DNA of 64,000 nt from Sphingobium sp. AS12 (GTDB lineage: Bacteria > Pseudomonadota > Alphaproteobacteria > Sphingomonadales > Sphingomonadaceae). The position numbers and the translations under genes were made by a program. Within the stretch, counting starts at the first letter, position 1. The number at the start of each line of letters is the position of its first letter. The stretch is taken from positions 1 through 64,000 of the forward strand of contig NZ_JAHRGM010000076.1 in the NCBI RefSeq assembly GCF_019097845.1, in the 5' to 3' direction. Under the pieces are notes generated by a model. The model searched no databases, was not told where the DNA came from, and worked only from the letters and a program-made list of their open reading frames with translations. Below, one piece after another: positions 18,227 to 26,843 of the stretch.

Positions 18227-19696
18227 ATGATGCCTTCTTTGACCGCCGTTACAGGATGGAGCATGGCCGGGATCGCGGCCATCGGGGCCGTGCTGGCCGG
18301 GGACTTGCCCAACGCGGCCACGCCCGCGCCGCAAATGCCGGCCGAAGATGATATGGGCAAACCCAAGCCGCTGGAATTGCCCAAGGATGTAGAGGCGAAG
18401 CTGGCCGGGATCGACAAGGGGAAGATCGACTTCCTCAAAAGCGGCGTCACCGGGCGCTATGTCGAGAAGGACGCGCTGTTCGCGCGGATCCGCACCAGCA
18501 AAGCGGAAGAGATCAGCGCCTATATCGACGCGATGCAGGCGTTGCATGCGCAGGTAGAGTTTAAGGCCGGGCGCGATGTCGCCGCGATCCCGCTCGACAC
18601 ATCGTCGCCTTGGTTCAACGCTTGGAAGGCGAAGCGCCCCGCGACGTTGGACCCACGGCGTGAGGCCGGCCCGATGGAGCTGACCCGCTATATCGGTGGC
18701 TATGGCGGCGGCTTTGCGACCTTCGCCGGTGCGCCACTGGCGATGACGCCGGAGGATCTGAAGGCGGGCAAGGTGGATGTCGCCATCGTCGGTGCGCCGC
18801 TCGACATGGGGTCAGGCTGGCGCAACGCGATCGACGGGCCGCGCGCGATGCGGATGACCGGCGGTGCTGGCGGCAATGACATGTATTCGATGATCAACCC
18901 CAATGCCGCGCTGAAAGTCGTCGACTATGGCGACATCGCCATCGACCAGAACAGTACCGAACGCAGCGTCGATCATGTCCGCGCAATGGTGGCGGAGATC
19001 GCCCGCACCGGCGCGATCCCGATCGTCATCGGCGGCGACCATAGCCTTGAATATCCCAACGTTGCGGCGGCGGCCGATGTCCATGGCAAGGGCAATGTCG
19101 GCGTCATCCATTTCGACAGCCACTATGACATTGGCCGGGGCAGGGTGCATCTGCTCGATCATGGCCAACCGGTCTATCGCGTCATCAATGAAGGCCATGT
19201 CAGGGGCAGCGACTATATTCAGGTAGGGCTGCGCGCGCGCGGACCCGACCTCGAAACCTTTGGCTGGATGCGCAACAAGGGCATGAAATATCACACGATG
19301 GTCGAGGTGGAGAAATGGGGCTGGGACAAGGTGATGGCCAGGGCGCTGAAAGAAGCGCGCGCCAGCACCAAGAAATTGTGGATCAGCTTCGACGTCGATG
19401 TACTCGACCCCGCCTTCATGCCCGGCACCGGCACGCCGGTTCCCGGCGGCCTGACCATGCGGGAGGCCCAGCCGATCATGCGCAACCTGTGCGCCGAAAA
19501 TGACATTGCGGGCATCGATATCGTCGAGGTCGCTCCCTATCTCGACACCAGCTACAAGACCGCGCTCAACAGCAATTTCCTGCTCAACGCCTGTCTGGCG
19601 GGCATCGCCATGCGCAAGAAGGGGTTGAAGTCCGGCTATCTCAATCCGGTGTCGGTCGATCATGGCCTGGACGCTTATTATGGGAAGAAGAACTGA
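18227..19696 (+). CDS. Exported arginase-fold ureohydrolase, catalytic member of a pair
   Basis: 489 residues from ATG 18227, with GGAG five bases upstream (ATG 18200 and 18230 are alternatives). An N-terminal hydrophobic segment (GWSMAGIAAIGAVLAG) acts as signal peptide or anchor. Then comes the same 100-residue extension as in the paralogue at 7395 (AKLAGIDKGKIDFL, AAIPLDTSSPWFNAWK), followed by the ureohydrolase core with all six metal ligands: His272 in GGDHS, Asp297/His299/Asp301 in DSHYD, Asp389/Asp391 in SFDVDVLDP. It should cleave a guanidino substrate to urea and an amine in the periplasm. Its TGA overlaps the next ATG by one base (TGATG), so the two subunits are probably made in fixed ratio. 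Confidence 0.85.
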   Translation: MMPSLTAVTGWSMAGIAAIGAVLAGDLPNAATPAPQMPAEDDMGKPKPLELPKDVEAKLAGIDKGKIDFLKSGVTGRYVEKDALFARIRTSKAEEISAYIDAMQALHAQVEFKAGRDVAAIPLDTSSPWFNAWKAKRPATLDPRREAGPMELTRYIGGYGGGFATFAGAPLAMTPEDLKAGKVDVAIVGAPLDMGSGWRNAIDGPRAMRMTGGAGGNDMYSMINPNAALKVVDYGDIAIDQNSTERSVDHVRAMVAEIARTGAIPIVIGGDHSLEYPNVAAAADVHGKGNVGVIHFDSHYDIGRGRVHLLDHGQPVYRVINEGHVRGSDYIQVGLRARGPDLETFGWMRNKGMKYHTMVEVEKWGWDKVMARALKEARASTKKLWISFDVDVLDPAFMPGTGTPVPGGLTMREAQPIMRNLCAENDIAGIDIVEVAPYLDTSYKTALNSNFLLNACLAGIAMRKKGLKSGYLNPVSVDHGLDAYYGKKN

Positions 19697-21081
19697 TGGC
19701 GCGCTCCGCTTTGCTGGCGCGTAGCGCTGCTCTTGCCCTGGCCCTTGCAAGCCTGTCCGGCCCCGCCATGGCGCAGGGCAGCGATACGCTGGCCAGCCTG
19801 TCGCCGGAGAAGAAGGCGTTTCTGTCCGACCCGGCGGTGCTGGCCCGCTTCGGCCTGACGGACGAGAAGTTGCAGGTGGCGCTGGCCGGACGATCGGCGG
19901 CCGATGTCGACGCCTATGCCAGCGCGCTGATGGCGGTGGTGGAGGACAGCCAATATAAGGCCGGGCGCGACCCGTCGGAGATTGCGCTCAATCCGCAGGC
20001 GCGCGGCTGGAACGCCAGCACGACGCTCCGCCCCAAACTGTTCGACAAGCGCCAGCGCGACGATGGCCCGTTCAGCCTGAAACGTTATCTGTTCCAGCGC
20101 GGTGCCGTGCCGACCTTCGCCGACGCACCGGTCGCGCTACGCAAGGAGGATCTGGTCGCGGGCAAGGTGGAGGTCGCCTTTGTCGGCGTACCGCTCGATT
20201 TCTCGTCGGGCTGGCGCGATGCCAAGCATGCGCCGATGGCGCTGCGCGGCATGGACGGGCTGGTGGGCGCGGATGCCGATGGCGGGGTCGATCCGGGCCT
20301 GCTGCTATCGATCGTCGACTATGGCGATCTGGCGATCGACCCGATGGCGCCCGAACGCAGCCTGCCCCATGTCCGCACGATGATTGCCGAGATGGCAAGT
20401 GTGGGTGTGGTGCCGTTCATCGTCGGGGGCGATCATGCGGTGATGTTTGCGGACGTAGCGGCGATGGTCGACACCTATGGCGCGGGCAAGGTGGCGCTGG
20501 TCCAGTTCGATGCCCATGCCGGTGCAGAGCTGAACGGCGATCATCTGATCTCCGACACGCAGACGCTGACCCGGCTGATGCAACAGAATTTGCTGCGTGG
20601 CAGCGACGTGACGCTGGTGGGTTTGCGCGGGCGCGACGCCGATCCGGCAACGCAGAAACGGCTGACCGACAGCGGCGCACGCATCCTGCCGACCGCTGCC
20701 ATTCAGGCGCGCGGCTGGCAGGCGGTGACCAGCGACATATTGGCGGGGCTGAAACAGGGGCCGGAAAATGTCTTTATCTCGTTCGACATGAGCGTCCTTG
20801 ATCCGGGCGATGCGCCGGCATCAGGCCGCCCGGTGCCTGGCGGCATCACCATGCGCGAAGCCATACCGATGGTACGGCAACTGTGCACACAGACCAAAGT
20901 GGTCGGCTTCGACCTGCTCGACGCCGCGCCGATTTTGGACCCGACCTATGTCAGCCGGATGAGCGCCAACTATATATTGCATGCCTGTCTCAGCGGTATC
21001 GCGCTGCGCAAGAAAGGCGCTGCGACGCCGGTTTCGGCCGATCGAAACGGGACGGAACGGACCGGCCGGAAAAAATCTTGA
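19696..21081 (+). CDS. Exported ureohydrolase-like protein with lost metal ligands (likely pseudoenzyme subunit)
   Basis: 461 residues with a clear signal peptide ending GPAMAQ. The fold and the N-terminal extension match the upstream ureohydrolase, and GGDH (His247) remains. However, the second motif is FDAHAGAE: Asp272 and His274 are kept but the third ligand is Gly276. The third motif is SFDMSVLDP: Asp364 is kept and the second Asp is Ser366. Two of six metal ligands are therefore gone, and a normal bimetal centre is unlikely. The rest of the core is well preserved (PVPGGITMREAIP), which argues against decay. Two-subunit ureohydrolases with one active and one inactive chain are known for metformin hydrolase, so a hetero-oligomer with the upstream protein is the favoured reading. 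Confidence 0.82.
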   Translation: MARSALLARSAALALALASLSGPAMAQGSDTLASLSPEKKAFLSDPAVLARFGLTDEKLQVALAGRSAADVDAYASALMAVVEDSQYKAGRDPSEIALNPQARGWNASTTLRPKLFDKRQRDDGPFSLKRYLFQRGAVPTFADAPVALRKEDLVAGKVEVAFVGVPLDFSSGWRDAKHAPMALRGMDGLVGADADGGVDPGLLLSIVDYGDLAIDPMAPERSLPHVRTMIAEMASVGVVPFIVGGDHAVMFADVAAMVDTYGAGKVALVQFDAHAGAELNGDHLISDTQTLTRLMQQNLLRGSDVTLVGLRGRDADPATQKRLTDSGARILPTAAIQARGWQAVTSDILAGLKQGPENVFISFDMSVLDPGDAPASGRPVPGGITMREAIPMVRQLCTQTKVVGFDLLDAAPILDPTYVSRMSANYILHACLSGIALRKKGAATPVSADRNGTERTGRKKS

Positions 21082-21119
21082 TGTCTGTCCAGTTTCCCAT
21101 GGCGGATTGTCAGGGGGCC

Positions 21120-21138
21120 ATACGTCATTTGGGCAATG
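21120..21138 (-). promoter_or_regulatory. Copy E of shared operator-like motif (weaker)
   Basis: ATACGTCATTTGGGCAATG; its reverse complement matches the reference copy in 13 of 19 positions. The ACGTCA core and outer ATG are kept. It ends 67 bases before the qhpA start, a distance in line with the other copies. Less certain than A to D. Confidence 0.4.
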
Positions 21139-21204
21139 GCGCGCAGTGCGCGCCTGCCTAGGCTTGGGTTTCGCGCATCATTTGATGTTTGAGGGGGAAG
21201 CAGG

Positions 21205-22935
21205 GTGAAGCGGGTAACACTCTCGAAATTCGGGTTGCTGGCGCTGTTTTCCACTTCGATCCTGTTTGCGCAGGCCGATGCCGGACCGGACGGCGCTACG
21301 ATGAAGGAAAGCGATCCGGGCATCCCGGTCGCCGACGCGCTGGTCAAGGAAAAGTGCGGCACCTGCCACACGCCCGATGCCAAGGGGAATTTGTCGCGGA
21401 TCAGCTGGGTCCGCACGACGCCCGAAGGCTGGTCGCAGGCGATCAAGCGGATGGTGCGCCTGAATGGCCTCGCGATCACCCCGGATGAATCGCGGGCGAT
21501 CGTGAAATCCCTGTCCTCGTCGCATGGCCTGGCCCCGCAAGAGGCGCTGCCGGTCATGTATCTGGCTGAAAAGCGGACGATCGACGAAACCAACATCCCC
21601 AATGAAACCATGCGCGGCGCGTGTGCGGCTTGCCACAGTTTTGCCCAGCCAATGTCTTGGCGCAGATCGAAGCTGGAGTGGAAGGCGTTGCAGGATCTGC
21701 ATGTCGCCATGTATTCGCAGGCGGACGCACAATATCGCCGCCCTGCCGAGGATAGCGAGCAGCCAGCCGGTCGCGATCCCAAGGACAAGATGCTGCGCGG
21801 CGAATATGCGCTGACCTACATGGCCAAGGCCGCACCGCTGCACACGCCCGAATGGGCGGCATGGCGATCGCGCCAGAGCGTGCCGCGTCTGGCAGGCGAA
21901 TGGCTGGTGGTGGCGTCCGCGCCGGGGCAGGGGCGGTTCGTGGGGGCTTTCAGCGTCAAGCCGGGCAAATCGGCTGACGAGTTTTTGACCAGCAGCACGC
22001 TGCGGTCGCTGACCAATGGCGGCACGGTCAGCCGTAGCGGCGCGGGCATCGTCTATGCCGGCTATAGCTGGCGCGGATCGTCCAAAGGCGCAGCCGCCGC
22101 CGGCAAGCCCGACGATCTCGCGAGCGCCGCGCGGGAGACGATGTGGTTCGCACCCGACCAGCAAAGCGCGACGGGCCGCTGGTATTGGGGCGATTATCAG
22201 GAATTCGGACTGGATGTAAAACTGATCCGCGCAACGGCTGCGCCCGCGGTGCTGGCCGTCATCCCTGGCCCGGTCAAGGCCGGGACCAAGGGTGCGCAAT
22301 TGCGCATCATCGGCCACAATCTGCCCGCGTCGCTCACCACTGCCGACATTGATCTGGGCATGGGCGTGACCGCGACGAAGATCGTATCGGCCAGCCCGCA
22401 GGAATTGGTGGTGACCGCCAATGTCGCCGCCGAAGCCCCATCGGGACAGCGCAACGTCGCCATTGGCGGCGCGGTGCTGGAGCAGGCTTTCCCGGTCTAT
22501 AGCAAGATCGACTATATCAAGGTGACACCCGAAACCGCCGTATCGCGACTGGGCGGGATCAAATTCCCCAAAGGCTATGCGCAGTTCGAGGCGATCGGGT
22601 TCGAGAATGGGGTCGACGGCAAGCAGGGCACGGCCGATGATATTGCGGTCGGGCCGGTCGATGTGACCTGGTCGACGCAGGAATATCTGGCGGTCTATTA
22701 TGATGACGACGCCAAATATGTCGGCGCGCTCAGTCCCGCCGCACTGTTTACCCCCAATAGCGAGGGGCCGAACCCGGCCCGCCGCTTTGGCCGCAACAAT
22801 TATGGCGATGTCTGGGTCGTCGCCACGGCCAAGGCCGAAAAGGACAAGTTCGGCAAGCCCCTGACCGCCCGGTCCTACATGGTCGTTACCGTGCCTGCCT
22901 ATCAGAAATGGGATCAACCGGAGGTGTCGCAATGA
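21205..22935 (+). CDS. qhpA: Quinohemoprotein amine dehydrogenase alpha subunit (diheme)
   Basis: 576 residues, GTG start behind GAGGGGGAAGC. A signal peptide (cleaved about residue 25, QADA) sends it to the periplasm. Two c-type heme motifs occur at CGTCH (51-55) and CAACH (140-144), as in the diheme domain of QHNDH alpha; the later immunoglobulin-like domains are typical of this subunit. With QhpB and QhpC it forms the enzyme that oxidises primary amines to aldehydes, passing electrons from the CTQ cofactor through the hemes to a soluble carrier. It heads a seven-gene operon with overlapping starts and stops, 123 bases after the ureohydrolase pair. A weak copy of the shared motif lies upstream. 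Confidence 0.93.
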   Translation: MKRVTLSKFGLLALFSTSILFAQADAGPDGATMKESDPGIPVADALVKEKCGTCHTPDAKGNLSRISWVRTTPEGWSQAIKRMVRLNGLAITPDESRAIVKSLSSSHGLAPQEALPVMYLAEKRTIDETNIPNETMRGACAACHSFAQPMSWRRSKLEWKALQDLHVAMYSQADAQYRRPAEDSEQPAGRDPKDKMLRGEYALTYMAKAAPLHTPEWAAWRSRQSVPRLAGEWLVVASAPGQGRFVGAFSVKPGKSADEFLTSSTLRSLTNGGTVSRSGAGIVYAGYSWRGSSKGAAAAGKPDDLASAARETMWFAPDQQSATGRWYWGDYQEFGLDVKLIRATAAPAVLAVIPGPVKAGTKGAQLRIIGHNLPASLTTADIDLGMGVTATKIVSASPQELVVTANVAAEAPSGQRNVAIGGAVLEQAFPVYSKIDYIKVTPETAVSRLGGIKFPKGYAQFEAIGFENGVDGKQGTADDIAVGPVDVTWSTQEYLAVYYDDDAKYVGALSPAALFTPNSEGPNPARRFGRNNYGDVWVVATAKAEKDKFGKPLTARSYMVVTVPAYQKWDQPEVSQ

Positions 22936-24386
22936 CCGTAATGCAGGCACCCACCTATCGCCGGGCGGAATATCATGGCTTCGATGCCGGGGGCAGCGAC
23001 TTTGTCTATCTGGTGAGCGCCGGTGCGATCTTCGAGATCGACACCGATGTCCGTGCGGTTCTGGATCGGCTTGACGGGCAGGAGCTGACCCATGCGGCGC
23101 TGGTGCGCGAACTGGTTGCCGAGGGGCGCGCGCCGGAAGAAGCCGATGGACTAGTGCGCGAATTGCGGCAGGCGCGGCTGATCCATCTGGGTCATGCCAT
23201 GCCGGTGGCGCAGGTGCCGCAGGCGCCCCCGGCCGACTTCCCGTTGCAGGCGCTGGTGCTGAACGTCACCAACCAGTGCAACCTGGCCTGTACCTATTGT
23301 TACGAATTCGGCGCAGACAAAATCGCGACGCCGGCGGGCAAGCCTAAATATATGACGCTGGACACAGCGATGGCATCGGTCGATCTGCTGATCGCCGAGG
23401 CGGTCGGGCGCAAGTCGGTGCACATCACCTTCTTCGGCGGCGAAACGCTGATGAATTTCAGGCTGTTGCGCGACGTTGTTGCCTATGCCAATCAGGCGAC
23501 GGCAGCGGCGGGCAAGGCGATCACCTACAGCCTGACCACCAATGCGACGCTGCTGACACCGGAGATCGTCACCTTCCTGTCGGACAATCGCGTGGGCGTG
23601 ACCGTCAGCATGGATGGCCCGCCGGAATTGCAGGACAAGCATCGCGTCTATAAAAATGGCAAGGGCAGCTATGCGGTGATCGAACCGCGCCTGCGCACGC
23701 TGATCGCGCATCACAAGACACGGGCGATCACGGCCCGCGTGACGCTGACAGAGGGCGTGACCGATGTGGTGCGCATCTTCCGCCATCTGAAAGACGATCT
23801 TGGCTTTCACGAGGTCGGCTTTGCGCCGGTGACAACGGGTGAGGAGCGCGCCTATTCGCTGGATGGCAACGGCATGGACAGCGTGCTCGCGCAGTTCAAC
23901 AGCCTAGCGGACGAATGGCTGGACTATGCCCTGCGCGGGGAAGCGCATGGCTTCACCAATGTCAGCGAGACGATCAGCGAGCTGATTTCGGGCGTCAACA
24001 AATCGCACCCCTGTGGCGCGGGGCTGGGCCTGATGGGGGTCAGCCCGTCGGGCGACCTGTCCCCCTGCCACCGCTTCACCGACGCTGATACGCACAGCAT
24101 GGGCCATGTTTCCAGCGGCATCGACCGGGCCAAGCAGGGCGAGTTCCTGGCCAAGGGGCATGTCGAGGCGAAATATGATTGCCAGAGCTGCTGGGCGCGG
24201 CCGCTGTGCGCGGGCGGATGCCATCATGAAGCGTTCGTGCGCTATGGCGACACCGGCCATGCCAATCTCCATTATTGCGACTGGATACGCCAGTGGACCG
24301 ACACCTGCCTGCGAATCTACGGGGTGCTGTCGGTGCGTAATCCCGGTTTCCTCGAACGCTTTGCGCAAAGAAAGGGGCTGTCATGA
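22932..24386 (+). CDS. qhpD: Radical SAM/SPASM maturase of the QHNDH gamma subunit
   Basis: 484 residues. It makes the intrachain Cys-to-Asp/Glu thioether bonds in QhpC. The radical SAM cluster motif CNLACTYC supplies Cys116, Cys120 and Cys123. FFGGETLMN follows, as in SPASM-type maturases, and the C-terminal third has the SPASM cysteines (SHPCGAG, SPCHRF, CQSCWARPLCAGGC, CDW) for auxiliary iron-sulfur clusters. The N-terminal 90 residues resemble the PqqD-like leader-binding region of such enzymes. ATG overlaps the qhpA stop by 4 bp and its own stop overlaps qhpC, so maturase and substrate are translated together. Cytoplasmic. Confidence 0.93.
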   Translation: MTVMQAPTYRRAEYHGFDAGGSDFVYLVSAGAIFEIDTDVRAVLDRLDGQELTHAALVRELVAEGRAPEEADGLVRELRQARLIHLGHAMPVAQVPQAPPADFPLQALVLNVTNQCNLACTYCYEFGADKIATPAGKPKYMTLDTAMASVDLLIAEAVGRKSVHITFFGGETLMNFRLLRDVVAYANQATAAAGKAITYSLTTNATLLTPEIVTFLSDNRVGVTVSMDGPPELQDKHRVYKNGKGSYAVIEPRLRTLIAHHKTRAITARVTLTEGVTDVVRIFRHLKDDLGFHEVGFAPVTTGEERAYSLDGNGMDSVLAQFNSLADEWLDYALRGEAHGFTNVSETISELISGVNKSHPCGAGLGLMGVSPSGDLSPCHRFTDADTHSMGHVSSGIDRAKQGEFLAKGHVEAKYDCQSCWARPLCAGGCHHEAFVRYGDTGHANLHYCDWIRQWTDTCLRIYGVLSVRNPGFLERFAQRKGLS

Positions 24387-24742
24387 AGCATCTTCGTGCC
24401 ATCAATAAAAAGGCGCAGCGGATCGACGAGGCCGTGACGCAGATGGAGGCGGCCGCATCGCCCAATGCCGACATGGAGGAGGATGTCGTCGCCCTCCAGC
24501 AGGCACCGCGCCCGCATGTGCCGATGGGCTGCTCGCTGTCCTTCTCGCCCGGCTGGGAAGTCGATGCCAGCGGCGGCACGGCAGGGCTGTGCCAGCCGGT
24601 CGAACGCGACATTTACGACTGCTACGTCACCTGTTTCTGGCCGGTCCAGGTGCCCGATCATGTCAATTACTCGCCCGACTGGGCCAGTAACTGCGCCACC
24701 GCCACCAAGGACTGGCGCAGTCTCGATCTTGTTTTCCCATGA
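24383..24742 (+). CDS. qhpC: QHNDH gamma subunit, carrier of the CTQ cofactor
   Basis: 119 residues. All known cross-link partners are present at the expected spacings: Cys50-Glu59, Cys70-Asp76 and Cys84-Asp92 for the thioether bonds, and Cys80-Trp86 for cysteine tryptophylquinone. They equal the Paracoccus enzyme pairs 7-16, 27-33, 41-49 and 37-43 with an offset of 43. The acidic/helical N-terminal 40 or so residues are the leader bound by QhpD and removed by QhpE; it is not a Sec signal, so export depends on QhpF. The quinone reacts with the amine substrate. Overlaps both neighbours by 4 bp. Confidence 0.94.
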   Translation: MKHLRAINKKAQRIDEAVTQMEAAASPNADMEEDVVALQQAPRPHVPMGCSLSFSPGWEVDASGGTAGLCQPVERDIYDCYVTCFWPVQVPDHVNYSPDWASNCATATKDWRSLDLVFP

Positions 24743-25839
24743 GGGCCGCCATGCCAAAATATCGTCTGATGCTGGGCGCGGGCCTGGCGATGCTGAGCGC
24801 GCTCCCGGCATCCGCCGCGACGCTGTTCATGGGGTCTTATCCTGATCGCCTGCTGGTGTTCGAGGAAGGCAAGGGCGCGGTCACCGGCACGATCAAGCTG
24901 GACACCGGCCTGCCCACATCGATGCAATTGTCCGATGATGGCAAGCGCATCTATGTAACGACCATCACCACCAGCGGGATTGAGGTGATCGACACCGCGA
25001 CGCGCAAGGTCATCAACAAGTTCAGCCTGAACGATGGGACGACCCGCTATCGTTTCTGGGGTGGCGTGCCCGATCCAACTGGGCGCTATTTCTATACCGT
25101 CATCTCGAAGTTCGAGAAGGGCATCGACCGCTATACCGTCAGCAAACCCATGTACGGCGTCATCGACCTGAAACTGCAAAAGGTCGTGCGGACGGCGGAT
25201 ATCGACAAGGAGGATGAACGCTCCGGCGGCTGGCGCGCAGGGTATAAAGTGTCGCCCGACGGCAAAACTCTCTACGCCTTTGGCGAGAAGGTCGCGATCA
25301 TCGACGTGGCGACCCTCAAGGTCACCGACCGGATTGACCTCGCCAAGCCGGAAGGCACCGGCATGGAGAATGTCGGCTTTGGCGGCACGTTGGACGCTAT
25401 CCGCACGCCGGGCCAATATGTGTCGCTATTCAACGCCGCCGACGCCTATGTCCACAACAAGATGTTCGGCATGGCGCGGTTCGACCTGGCCACCCGGCAG
25501 TTTGATTTCACGCCGATCGGGCCAGCGCCCGATGCCATGGCCGGCCTGCAGGTCACGCCCGATGGCAAGCAGGCCTATACCGTCGTCACCAACGGCAAAT
25601 ATGGCAATAAACGCTGCGAATTCTGGCATATGGACATGGCCAGCAACGCCGTGGTCGACAAGGCGGAATTCCCCTGCCGGTCGCGTTTTCGTCTGGGCAT
25701 GTCGACCGATGGCGCAAAACTCTACATCTATGGCGCAAGCTATGATCTGGAAGTCTATGACGCCAAGACGCTCAAGCATGAGGTAACGCTGGACCTGGGC
25801 TATGACACCACCGGCGCGGGCATGGTCGCGGTGGAATGA
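24739..25839 (+). CDS. qhpB: QHNDH beta subunit (seven-bladed propeller)
   Basis: 366 residues with a signal peptide ending LPASA. The mature part is a YVTN-type beta-propeller (for example SDDGKRIYVTTITTSGIEVIDT, VSPDGKTLYAFGEKVAIIDVA), the fold of the QHNDH beta subunit, which covers the CTQ site and shapes the substrate pocket. ATG overlaps the qhpC stop by 4 bp, and a second in-frame ATG lies four codons on. Periplasmic, in complex with QhpA and QhpC. Confidence 0.92.
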   Translation: MRAAMPKYRLMLGAGLAMLSALPASAATLFMGSYPDRLLVFEEGKGAVTGTIKLDTGLPTSMQLSDDGKRIYVTTITTSGIEVIDTATRKVINKFSLNDGTTRYRFWGGVPDPTGRYFYTVISKFEKGIDRYTVSKPMYGVIDLKLQKVVRTADIDKEDERSGGWRAGYKVSPDGKTLYAFGEKVAIIDVATLKVTDRIDLAKPEGTGMENVGFGGTLDAIRTPGQYVSLFNAADAYVHNKMFGMARFDLATRQFDFTPIGPAPDAMAGLQVTPDGKQAYTVVTNGKYGNKRCEFWHMDMASNAVVDKAEFPCRSRFRLGMSTDGAKLYIYGASYDLEVYDAKTLKHEVTLDLGYDTTGAGMVAVE

Positions 25840-26843
25840 CGAAATCGCGCATGATCGTCGCTATCCGGGGCAGCGGGATTGCCGCGACGACATGCGCACA
25901 TCTGTTGAACGGGGCGGGCCTTCGGGTTGCAAGCGAAGCCGCCCATCGCGCGCCAGTGCCGACGATCCTGCTGAGCGATCCGGCACTGGCGTTGTTGCGC
26001 GATGTGTTCGGACGACCCGGTCTGTTGGCCGATACTCCCCGGATCAAGCGCCGTATGGTCGCCTGGGGCGGCGCGCCGGTCGTGGTGCCGCATGGCGCGG
26101 CGCTTGCGTCGGAGGATGTAGTGCAGGCTGCACTGGCGGGGGACGAGCCTGTCGCAGCGCGCGAACCGTCTGATTTCACCATCCACGCAGCACCGTCAAT
26201 GCCGCTCGGCGACATGCGCATCTTTGGCGACCGCAATGCCGTAGCGACCAAGGTGCGGTTGCGCGAACCAGCTTGCGCGCAGGAGGCGCGGGTCGAGGCG
26301 GTGCCCAACGGCTGGCTGTTCCTGGTGCCTGCCGGAGCGGGGGAAGGCTGGTTGCTGGCAGTGGGGGGCGCGCTGGAAGATTTGCTGGCGCAGAGTGGGT
26401 TGATCGCACCGGTAGTGGATGCCGTGGGGGCGGTGTCGATGCCATTCCTGGCCGCGCCGCGACTGCATCTGCCCCTGTGCGGCAACGATTGGCTGGCCTG
26501 CGGTACAGCAGCGTTGGGCTTCGATCCGATCTGCGGCGATGGCACGGCTCAGTCGGTGCGGGAAGCGATATTGGCATCTGCCGTGCTGATCGGGATAGCA
26601 GAGGGCGGTGACGCGGCAGCGCTGCTGACCCATTACCAGTCCATGCTGATTGCGGGGATGCGGCGGCATCTGGCGCTCTGCGCGCAATTTTATGCCAGTG
26701 GCGGAACGGGCGACTGGTGGCGGGCGCAGCATGACGCGCTGATGGATGGGCATCGCTGGTGTACCGGCCTGCTGGCGAAGATGCCGGAGCCGGGCTTCCT
26801 GCTAGATGGATTTCGGCTGGTTCCTCGGCAGGAAGCGGCGTGA
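25836..26843 (+). CDS. qhpG: FAD-dependent monooxygenase of CTQ formation
   Basis: 335 residues. Flavoprotein of the single-component monooxygenase type; the QhpG family dihydroxylates the precursor tryptophan in QhpC. The FAD-binding motif is degenerate at its start (RGSGIAATTCAHLLNGAGL), and a later GD motif region is FDPICGDGTAQSVREA, typical of group A flavoprotein monooxygenases. It overlaps both qhpB and qhpF by 4 bp. The operon order A-D-C-B-G-F-E and the size support the assignment. Cytoplasmic, acting before export of QhpC. Confidence 0.87.
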   Translation: MTKSRMIVAIRGSGIAATTCAHLLNGAGLRVASEAAHRAPVPTILLSDPALALLRDVFGRPGLLADTPRIKRRMVAWGGAPVVVPHGAALASEDVVQAALAGDEPVAAREPSDFTIHAAPSMPLGDMRIFGDRNAVATKVRLREPACAQEARVEAVPNGWLFLVPAGAGEGWLLAVGGALEDLLAQSGLIAPVVDAVGAVSMPFLAAPRLHLPLCGNDWLACGTAALGFDPICGDGTAQSVREAILASAVLIGIAEGGDAAALLTHYQSMLIAGMRRHLALCAQFYASGGTGDWWRAQHDALMDGHRWCTGLLAKMPEPGFLLDGFRLVPRQEAA

